Origin: an uncultured Clostridia bacterium
Lineage (GTDB): Bacteria; Bacillota; Clostridia; Oscillospirales; Oscillospiraceae
Assembly (NCBI GenBank): GCA_947177005.1
Contig: CAMWSZ010000058.1
Location: 1-10,852, forward strand
Length of the DNA stretch: 10,852 bases
Direction: 5' to 3'
Made by a program: the position numbers and the translations under genes. The notes beneath the pieces were generated by a model. It had not been told where the DNA came from, made no database searches, and was given only the letters and a program-made list of their open reading frames with translations. Shown here piece by piece: positions 1-8,153 of this stretch (its first letter is position 1; the number at the start of each line of letters is the position of its first letter).

Positions 1-615
1 CGCCCTCTCGCCGCTGTCAAAACGCCATTTGTCTTCATTGCCTGGAAGAATATGTTCATGGAAGGCATCAACAAATTCTTTCACCGGCGCACCTGCATAC
101 GCTTTGTCCCGGTTAAATTCTATGCCCCATCTTTTAAGAACCTTTCCAGGACGGCAGATATAAACAGGACTGATGCTGGACATGATTTCTTCTGACGGTA
201 TCCAGACTTTTTCCGGCGAAATATCCCAATTATAAAAGTTTGCCCCATCTTTCACATAGATAAAGTTTTTGCCGGCATTTGTTCGCCGCTCTTCGGACTC
301 ATATCTGTCAGGCAGCATGTGAGTAATTCTTTCTATAATGAAGGATGACATCATGAATTGTCTGGCATCACTAATCGAAATAAAGTAGAAAATGCGTCTA
401 TTGGTATGATCGTTCTTGTATTCGCAATAGATCAGTACATATCTTTCGACCATTCCCGGCTTGCTGTACAGACGCTGTTCTGTCGTTTTCTGCGCCGCTG
501 CGATAATTTCATCCTGAATTTTGCATCCGCTTCCCCGGTCAACCGCTGGATTGTACCACCGGCAGTTTGGAATAAACAGACATTCAGAATTTACACAATT
601 ATTCATACTGCTCAT
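1..615 (-). CDS. Unidentified protein with Cys-rich N-terminus, 3' end outside window
   Basis: An open frame starts at the ATG at 615 and runs without a stop through 205 codons to the left edge, so the C-terminus is missing. The start is set by GAGAGGAG at 621-628, five bases upstream. An in-frame ATG at residue 4 is a less likely alternative. The protein begins MSSMNNCVNSECLFIPNC and has cysteines at 7, 12, 18 and 31, a spacing that could hold a metal ion or disulfides. The rest looks soluble and mixed alpha/beta, rich in Arg, Glu and aromatic residues, with no signal peptide or membrane segment. Examples are MVERYVLIYCEYK and later FIYVKDGANFYNWDISPEKVW. It follows the membrane protein gene by 66 bases on the same strand, so co-transcription is plausible. 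I do not recognise the family and assign no function. That it is coding is well supported by length, ribosome binding site and composition. Confidence 0.8.
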   Translation of the reverse strand, partial: MSSMNNCVNSECLFIPNCRWYNPAVDRGSGCKIQDEIIAAAQKTTEQRLYSKPGMVERYVLIYCEYKNDHTNRRIFYFISISDARQFMMSSFIIERITHMLPDRYESEERRTNAGKNFIYVKDGANFYNWDISPEKVWIPSEEIMSSISPVYICRPGKVLKRWGIEFNRDKAYAGAPVKEFVDAFHEHILPGNEDKWRFDSGERA

Positions 616-620
616 AATTT

Positions 621-628
621 CTCCTCTC
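621..628 (-). promoter_or_regulatory. Ribosome binding site of the Cys-rich protein gene
   Basis: GAGAGGAG on the minus strand, five bases before the ATG at 615. It decides the start of a gene that is cut by the window edge. A second SD-like AAAAGGAG lies slightly further upstream, but no sensible ATG follows it. Confidence 0.7.
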
Positions 629-681
629 AATTTCAGTTCTCCTTTTGGTTCTATCTAAAGCTTATCTGTTCATATGTCATT

Positions 682-1074
682 TCAAGCAAAGATATCAATA
701 ATACAGTCGATTAGTAGCGCTGCTATGGTTGGATATGAGTTTTGAAAAAGTTCAGTTCCTGTTGTAGTTGAATAGCCATAAGAAACAAAGATTCCAGCAA
801 CTGTATATGTAAACCATGTTAATATATGCTGGACGGCTACTTTCCCTGAAAATATGTTGATGAAATATCTCATTAAGCTATGTTCATACAGCAAGAGCAG
901 AATGGTCGTGATAGCAGGAACACACACAAACAGATACTTTATACGCAATAATCTGAGTGGAAGATAAATTTCATGCTGCTCCAATAACGAGGGGGTGTAG
1001 CATATAAATGACATGATGTATACTATAAGAAGCCATAATAAAATTTTAATCTTATCAGTATGTCTTATCCCCAT
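682..1074 (-). CDS. Small multi-pass membrane protein, 130 aa, function unknown
   Basis: ATG at 1074, TGA at 682-684. AGAAGGAG at 1083-1090 sits eight bases upstream of the ATG, which is why I read this as its own gene and not as the tail of the surface protein, whose third frame happens to stay open into it. The sequence starts MGIRHTDKIKILLWLLIVY. It has hydrophobic stretches at residues about 8-27, 46-64, 80-101 and 113-130, the last running to the C-terminus, giving three or four membrane segments with short charged loops (for example RLLRIKY, around residue 43). There is no signal peptidase site, no lipobox and no catalytic motif I can name. Base composition is clearly AT-richer than the CnaB array. 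It lies just after the truncated array and 66 bases before the Cys-rich gene, apparently in one operon. A role in export or anchoring of the surface protein is possible only by position. Confidence 0.72.
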   Translation of the reverse strand: MGIRHTDKIKILLWLLIVYIMSFICYTPSLLEQHEIYLPLRLLRIKYLFVCVPAITTILLLLYEHSLMRYFINIFSGKVAVQHILTWFTYTVAGIFVSYGYSTTTGTELFQNSYPTIAALLIDCIIDIFA

Positions 1075-1082
1075 CACCCACA

Positions 1083-1090
1083 CTCCTTCT
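1083..1090 (-). promoter_or_regulatory. Ribosome binding site of the membrane protein gene
   Basis: AGAAGGAG on the minus strand, eight bases before the ATG at 1074. It separates the membrane protein from the CnaB frame that runs through this point without a stop. Confidence 0.7.
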
Positions 1091-1139
1091 ATATTACGCC
1101 GATTTGTTGCACCAATTATATCATTGCAAACTTTCAATT

Positions 1140-3189
1140 TCAAGCAGGAGCTGGAGCTTTCTCCAATGTACGAACCGGCAGCGAGATTGTTGATAATGAT
1201 GGTTCCGTTCTTACCGGTGCTGTACTCACCAACAAATGTGCCGTCCTTGGTTGTGACAGTCCCGACAGTATTGGCAAGGGCTTCACCGTTTTCTCCTGTA
1301 CTCAGGATTTTCAGGGAACCAAGAGTTTTGAACGCAAAATTGAGGGAAATTGTTACGCTGTTTGTCACTTCAACAGTGGTCTTCCCTTCTGCATCAAGCG
1401 CAGAATCGGACGTGGAGAGTGAGCAGCCATCCGGTACAGAAACGACCTTGATGACATAAGTACCGGCGGTCAGTTTTTTGGTGGTAATAGAACCGTTGAG
1501 ATCAGAGGTATAAGTGCCAACCAGCACCTCATTCTGCTGGCGAATTTCTACTTTCACACCCTGAACAGGCTTGCCGGTGGAAGCGTCAGTCATGCTGATG
1601 GAAATAAAGGATTTTGCGGAATGTTTGATGGTTACTTCAGCCTGTACGCCAGCCTTGATTTCAACTTCCTGAGAGGTTGCATTATCTGCGTAGCCATCGG
1701 GAGCCTTCTTCTCGGCAACAACGTATATGCCAGAGACAAGATTGGGCACAATGACCGCACCATTCTTATCGGTAGTGTACTCACCAATAAATTTGCCGTC
1801 CTTAGCCGTGACGGTCACAACGGTATTGGCAAGGGCCTCGCCGTTTTCGCCCGTACTCAGAATCTTCATAGATCCTGTGGTCTGGAATACAAATTCAAGG
1901 GTGAATGTCAGGCTGTTTTTCAGTTCGATTGTGGTCTTCCCTTCTGCGTCAAGAGAAGAACCGGAAGCAGAGAGCGTGCAGCCGTCGGGCACAGAAACAA
2001 CCTTAACTGTATAAGTGCCGGAGACCAGATTTGTAACGGTAATTACGCCGTCAATGTTGGAGGAGTAAGTGCCAACCAGAGCTTCATTCGGCAGACGAAT
2101 TTCCACCTTGACGCCCTGAATGGGCTTGCCGGAGGAAGCGTCAACCGCAGTCATCGTGATAGAGGATTTAGCAGAATGCGTGATGGTGATTTCTGCCTGT
2201 ACACCAACTTTGATTTCAACCGTCTTCGGAGCTGTGTTTTCTTCATAGCCGCCAGGGGCTGTCTTCTCTGTTACAATGTACGAACCGGCGGTAAGGCCAG
2301 CCACAATGACCATGCCGTTCTGATCGGTAGTGTACTCGCCGACAACCGCACCGTTCTGGGATGTGACAACCACTGTCGTATTGGCAAGAGCTTTGCCGCT
2401 CTCATCTGTACTCAGGATTTTCAGGGAACCAAGTGTGGAGAATGTCAGGGAACAATTGACCGAAACACCAAATTTAACAGATACGTTTGTCTCCAGAGAA
2501 GTCTGGGAGGACACTGTGTAGCCGTCAGGAATGGATACGATTTTGATCACATATTCACCGTCGGGCAATTTATCTGTCAGAATGGGGCCGCTGCTGTTGG
2601 AAATATAGGTATTAACAAGGGAACCATGCAGATGCCAGACTTCGACCTTCACATTGGAAATGAAGCTGCCATTCGTGCCGGCAACATTGATCGTAATCTG
2701 AGACATTGCGCTGTGCCTGATTGTCACATTGGCAGTAGAACCAGCGACAATCTGGAACTGCTGGATAACGGTATCTGCCGTAAATCCATCCGGAGTTTTA
2801 ATCTCGGTAATCGTGTAGGTTCCGGGAGCCAGATTATCAACAATGATAGACCCATCCCTGCCGGCTTCGTACTCACCGATCTGTACACCAAAGCTGGAAA
2901 CAACTGTCACTACTGCGCCAACCACTGCTTTGCCTCCTGCATCTACGCTCATGATCTTCACAGAACCTTTGGTGCTGACCTCGAAGTCAATATTGAGGTC
3001 TACCCGTCCGTTCAAATCAATCGTTGTCTGCATAGACGTATCAATTACAGTGGAGGATGTGGAAATCTTGTAACCAGCGGGAACGCTGACAACTTTCACG
3101 ATATAGGAGCCTGTCAGCAGTTCTTCCGTACGGATATACCGGCAGAATTGGAGACATAAGATCCGATAATCGTGCCGCTCTGAGTCCAA
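1140..3189 (-). pseudogene. Giant surface protein, third fragment: CnaB domains 23 (end) to 30
   Basis: This is the C-terminal part of the broken adhesin. The open frame begins around 3189, but homology starts at RTEELLTGSYIVKVV (about 3135), continuing domain 23 from the preceding fragment one base out of frame. It then contains domains 24-29 complete and most of domain 30, in two alternating types. Odd domains look like ITMTAVD...GVKVEIR...KVVSVPDG. Even domains look like MKILSTG...VVTVTAKDG...AEKKAPDGY. None has the isopeptide Lys. The last domain breaks off at LAAGSYI (about 1168). In the current frame it reads on as nonsense until 682. In the frame one base over, the DNA reads EKAPAPA followed by TGA at 1140-1142, matching the expected TEKxAP motif and then stopping. 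There is no LPXTG motif, hydrophobic anchor or basic tail. A conventional gene caller would report 682-3189 as one protein with a spurious membrane tail. Confidence 0.75.
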
Positions 3190-4358
3190 ATCTCAACCTT
3201 TACACCGGGGATAGGCTTCTTGCTGGTTACATCAACGGTAGTGATATTAATATTGGTAAGAGCCTTGAATTTGAAGGAAACGTCAAGGTTTACTCCGGTT
3301 TTTACCTCCACAGTCTGGCTGTCTTTCTCAATGGTAAATCCATCGGGAACCTTGGTCACAGTCACAACATACCAGCCTGCCGCCAGATTGTTGACAGTGA
3401 TGTAGCCGCTGGAATCGGTGGTATAATCACCGATCTTGACGCCGGCCTGCGTGGTGATGGTTACCTGCATTCCGGCAATTACCTTGCCGGTCAGGTCAAC
3501 GCTGGAGATGTGCATGGAGCTTTGCTGAACGAATTCAAGGTTCATTGTAAACTCCACGTCGTTCTTCACTTCCACGGTTGTCTGCAAAGACGAACCAATT
3601 GTGGTAGAAGAAGGATTGACGCTGTAGCCGTCAGGCATTCCGGTGACTTTGATGACATACATTCCCGCATCGACCTTATCCGTGCGGATGGAGCCGTTGG
3701 AATCGGAAGTGTAATTGCCAATCAGGATACCGGCCTGCGTGCGAATCTCAACCTGAACGCCCGGGAGCGGACGGTTTGTATTGAGATCGACGGTTGTAAG
3801 GGAAATGCCAGAGAGTTTATTGTGCTCAAACGTTACCTCAACAGAACCCTTGTCAAGAACACGGATCGTTTTCGGTGTGGTAATGGCGGTGTACCCGTTG
3901 GGAGCCTTATCCTCCGTCACGACATACCAGCCTGCGTTCAAGCCATTTACAATCGCAGAGCCGTCAGAACCGGTGATGTATTCACCGATCTTAGTGCCTT
4001 CGATTGTGGTGACGGTCACTTTCATACCGGAAATTGCCTTTCCAGCGCCGTCAACACTCATAATCTTTGCGGAACCGGAACCCTGAATTTCAAACTCGAA
4101 GGTGGTCTCAATGCCGTTTTTCAGCTCCACCGTGGTCTGGAGCAGGCCATGCAGGACAGCGCAGTTGGAGGAGACAACATAACCTTCGGGAATAGTGACC
4201 ACCTTCAGCACATACATGCCTGCGGGGATCTTATCCGTCATAATGAGTCCGGTTGTATCGGAAACGTAGAAATTGACCAGTTCCCCGTTCTGCTGCCAGA
4301 CCTCGACCTTTACGCCGGGAACCGGCTGGCCTTGGGTATCGACAACATTGATGGAGAT
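1164..4358 (-). repeat. Six-unit array of about 555-bp two-domain repeats
   Basis: Successive odd-type CnaB domains begin at 4358, 3806, 3251, 2697, 2160 and 1605, giving periods of 552, 555, 554, 537 and 555 bases, or about 185 codons per unit. Each unit is an odd-type domain (about 97 residues) plus an even-type domain (about 88 residues). The sixth unit is cut short near 1164. DNA identity is high in places: the 28 bases at 1296-1323 recur exactly at 2406-2433, two periods apart. The 554 unit carries the second frame break, which fits loss of one base from a 555-base unit. The 537 unit is short because its odd domain lacks six residues. Such an array can change length by recombination between units and is prone to misassembly. 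Confidence 0.85.
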
Positions 4359-7300
4359 GCTGGAAAGTGCGGTGTCCTGGAAGTTCACATGAGCTGCGGT
4401 GCCGCCTCTCACATACACGGTCTTAGGACCTTCGTCGATGGCATAACCGACAGGGGGATGCAGTTCGGTTACGGTATACAGGCCGTCAGTCAGGCCGCCA
4501 ACCAGTGCCAAACCGTCCTTTCCGGTACGGTACTCACCGATTACAATGCCGTCAGCATCGCGTTTCACCTGGAAACGTGCGCCTTCCAGCATCAGTTCGG
4601 GATGCAGGGCATCGACTTTCTCAATAACCATGCTTGCAGTCTCGTCTTTGAAGTAGACTGTCTGCTGCTGACCAACCAGAATCTGAACCTTGGTCGAAAT
4701 ATCGACCATGGTATACTGATCGGGGGCAAATACCTGGTTCACCTCGTACCAGCCCGGAAGCAAATTGCCTACAACGATGGTGCCGGTAACGTCGGTGCTG
4801 CCGTCGAACACAATGATCTGGTCGGACATGCGGATCACCTGGAACTGCCCGCCGAGCAGATAAGCGCCGGTGTGTTTATCCTGTAGGATAATTACAAGAC
4901 TGCCGTTCTCATCGTCGCGGAAGTCCACATAGGTCCGTTTGCCGTACTCGACCTGAATGGTCTTCGGGCATTCGCTTCTCGTGTAGCCCTCCGGAGCCTG
5001 GGTTTCTGTTACGATATAGAAGCCCTCTTTCAATCCATAGAAAATTGCCTCGCCGTTTGCGTCCGTCTCAAGCGTTCCGACAAGATCGCTGGTATCGGCA
5101 TTCTCTACTTTGAACACTGCGCCGGGGATGGGCTTGTTGGTCTTGGAATCGATTTTCCGGACAATCAGAGTGCCCAGTGCAAGGTCTTCCACAATCAGAT
5201 GGTTGTACTCCCCTGCTTTTACGCAGTACCGGTATTCTTCCGTCTCAATGGCGTAGCCTTCCGGTGCGTGGGTTTCTTTAATCATATAGAAACCGGGAGT
5301 CAGCGGCTCGGTGTGAATCATGCCGAACTCATCTGTGATGTAAGTGCCAATATAGGTGCAGTCGCCGTGTCCGGTATCATACCGCAGTTCGAACTCAGCG
5401 CCTTCCAGCACTTTTCTGGAGACCTTATCGACTTTGGTGATATGGAGACTTGTGCTGGGCCAGTTCTTCAGGCGAAGAATGGTATTCTCGCCCTTCTTAA
5501 TGGCAATCCGATGCTCAGCCGGATCGACAACATAACCGGACGGCGTTTTCTTTTCCTTCACAATATACTCGCCGGGTTCCATAATCATACTGCTTGCCCA
5601 GCCGGTTTCATCTGTGGTCATATAGCCAAGAATCTTGCCGTCATACGAAGAGATTTCAAACTCTACAAAGGCAATCGGTGCGTTGGTAACACCGTCAACT
5701 TTGTATACCTGAATAACAGTTTCAGGCTGGTTGTTAAGTGTGATTACAGCCTGCTTTCCCTCTCTCAGCTCTATCAGCTGCGGAGTATTATCAAGCACGT
5801 ATCCAACAGGAGCCTTGGTTTCAACGACGTTGTAGAAACCGGGTTCCAGAGCCTTGGTATTGATCGTACCGGAAGCGTCCGTTGTATAGGTATCAATCAG
5901 ATTTCCCGACAGATCACGCACTTCAAACACTGCGCCTGCCAGAGGCCGTTTTGTCACTGCATCTACCTTGTGGAGAGTAAAGCCCTTGCTTGATGCATTG
6001 TAGAAATCCAAAACAGCAGGAATATTTTCCTTGAGTTCGACGGTTTCCTCTTTCTCATTTAAGATATAGCCGTCAGGGGCTTTTACTTCCGTTACACGAT
6101 ACCAGCCGGGAGCTAAACGGTCTGTTGTGGCATTACCGGTAACATCCGTTGTCAACCTTGCGGCCAGATCGCCGTTCATCGTGCGAACTTCAAAGGCTGC
6201 CCCGGCAAGAGGCTCGTTTGTTGCTTTGTCGCGTTTGGTGATTGTCAGAGAAGACTGCTGTCCGTTTTCCCATGTAATCTGAGCGGAAACAAATTCCTTG
6301 ACCTCAATGTTCTGGGATGCCGGAACTCCGATGCTGTAGCCCTCGGGGGCCCTGGTTTCGGTCAGCACATACCATCCAGGTTCAATGTTTGACCAGCGCG
6401 CAATGCCGTCTTTGCCTGTTTTCTGCTCACTGATCAGATTCCCGGACATATCCCGCAGTTCAAAGACTGCGCCTTCCAGACCTGCGCCGGTCTTTGAGTC
6501 AACCTTGTGCACAGTCACGCCGCCGGGTTTCCTGTTGGGAATTTCCAGCGTGTAAGTTGTGCCCAGTTTGACATGAATGGTATGAATGGTGCTGTCCAGG
6601 ATGTATCCGTCGGGAGCTTTGATTTCCTGGATGTAATAAGTATCCGTTACCAGTTCTCCCAGGTAGAAAAAGCCGGCGGCATCAGAAATGGCCTGCTCAG
6701 CAACAATCGTGCCGTCGCCGCGCCAAATCTTGAATTCCGCTCCCTCAATGCCCTTCCTGGTCACTTCATCGTACTTGCGAATATACAGGTTTCCGAAAGA
6801 AGAGTTGTAGAACACCAGTGTGACCACGGTACCGGAGCTGTCTTCCTTGATCTCGAACATCTGCGGCGTCGGGTCAATTTCATGTCCCTCAGGGGACATG
6901 ATTTCCTGGACAACATAGCTGCCGGGTTCCAGATTCGGGATACTGGCATAACCGTTGATGCCGGTTGTCACATGATTCATTACTACTTCACCGCTCGATT
7001 TGCGGATTTCAAACACTGCTCCCTGCAGAGGCTGCCGTGTCTTGGAATCCAGCTTCAGGAGGTTGAGCATGTGCTTCTGGTTGTTCTCAAAGGTAAGTGT
7101 ATAGGCTTTGTGCTGTGCGCTGACGGAAATTGTCTGGGACTGTTCGTCCTTAACATAACCGTCAGGAGCGTAGATTTCTTTTATGGTATAAGTACCAGGT
7201 TCGAGATGTTCAGACTCCGCTACAATCGTACCGTTTTCATCCGTTGTCGCCTCCCAGGGTTCTTTCGTCAGCGGAGAATGCGGAGTGATCAGGAATCTGG

Positions 7301-8153
7301 CGCCTTCAACAGGCTGCCTCGTCACGGAGTCGATTTTCTTAATCAGCAAGCCGGTCGTCGGATAATCGTAACGCTCAAACTCAATTACAGGATCATTGCC
7401 GGATGTGACAATAACTGTCCGGTGAGCGCTGGCCTCTCCATCGCCCCAAAAAGCACCTGTATCAGTATAGCCGAACGGAGGCGTGCTTTCATAGAGTTCA
7501 TATGTACCGTTAGGCACATTTTCGAAGAGAACATAACCGTCTTTATCCGTTGTCAAAGTGCGGTCTGTAATATTAGCGCCTTCCTTTGGATCATCGGCCG
7601 AAATGCAGTGCAGCGTAAAGCTGGCACCTGCCAACAGCCAGCGGGTCTCCGCATCCTTCTTATAGACTTTGATGCTGCGGAAGGATGTATCCTCGAAAGT
7701 AAATTTACATGCACTTTGTCCAAATTTCAGCTGCTGCGTCTGCGTATAGTCACCGGACGAAAGCTGTTTGTCGCGGTTGTAATTGGCCGCAGGCATCAGT
7801 TCGGTGACGGTGACTGTCCAGTCCAGCTTGCCCTTATCAGATTCATCAAGGAAATGTTCAAATTCCTCATAGGTAATATGAATTTCACCCTTTTCATCGG
7901 TTGTCATTTCCTGAGCGAAGCTGGTCCCGTCGATAACAACGCGGAACGTTGTATTGGGCACAGGCTTTCCGGTTTCACGGTCGATTTTCAGAATAACAAT
8001 TTCCGGATATTTGGTATCCGTAAAGGTCATTTTTGCCAGACTCTGCCCCTTATTTACCTCAAGAATCTGCCAACCGGCATTATCAATCAGGTATCCGTCG
8101 GGAGCGGTAATCTCACGGGCCGTAAAGGTCCAGTGATCGTTATCGGCCTTCAC
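3114..8153 (-). pseudogene. Giant surface protein, second fragment: CnaB domains 5 (end) to 23 (start)
   Basis: This is the central 1,679-codon open stretch of the same adhesin. It opens at a GTG (8153) inside domain 5, with no ribosome binding site, so it is a continuation and not a separate start. Residues 8-50 complete domain 5 (catalytic-type Glu14, Asp46). Then come eighteen CnaB/SpaA domains of about 85-110 residues, each beginning with a strand such as LTITKRD and carrying PLAGAxFEVR, GWYxVTExxAPxGY and a closing FxN or FxD. Domains 6-16 and 18 keep the Lys and Glu that form a spontaneous intramolecular isopeptide bond in this family. Domain 17 (4632-4898) has Leu and Gln instead, and domains 19-23 lack the Lys. 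The stretch ends abnormally in SVRKNC and a stop at 3114, in the middle of domain 23, where the next fragment continues one base out of frame. The role is a surface-exposed stalk. Domain identity is sure; whether a full-length product is made is not. Confidence 0.85.
4632..4898 (-). other. Degenerate CnaB domain 17 without isopeptide residues
   Basis: The first strand reads LVIILQD where neighbouring domains have xxITKxD, so the reactive Lys is Leu. The Glu strand reads WYEVNQVFAPDQY, so Glu is Gln. The closing FKD is kept. Fold motifs (LGGQFQV, LLPGWYEV) remain, so it should still be an Ig-like module without the cross-link. It sits second-last among the otherwise Lys-containing domains. Confidence 0.7.

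Noticed and set aside
1621..3159. Long plus-strand open frame (512 codons) antisense to the CnaB array, with similar ones at 3510-4886 and 6507-8174
   Set aside because: They mirror the repeated minus-strand coding pattern, have no ribosome site, and their translations lack domain-like character; stops are rare only because of the repetitive codon use on the other strand.
1164..4358. CRISPR or short tandem repeat array
   Set aside because: The periodic unit is about 555 bp of protein-coding DNA that stays in frame apart from the breaks noted; there is no short repeat-spacer pattern.
3114..8153. Independent gene starting at GTG 8153
   Set aside because: The start lies inside a CnaB domain whose first half is in the preceding frame, has no Shine-Dalgarno and no signal peptide.
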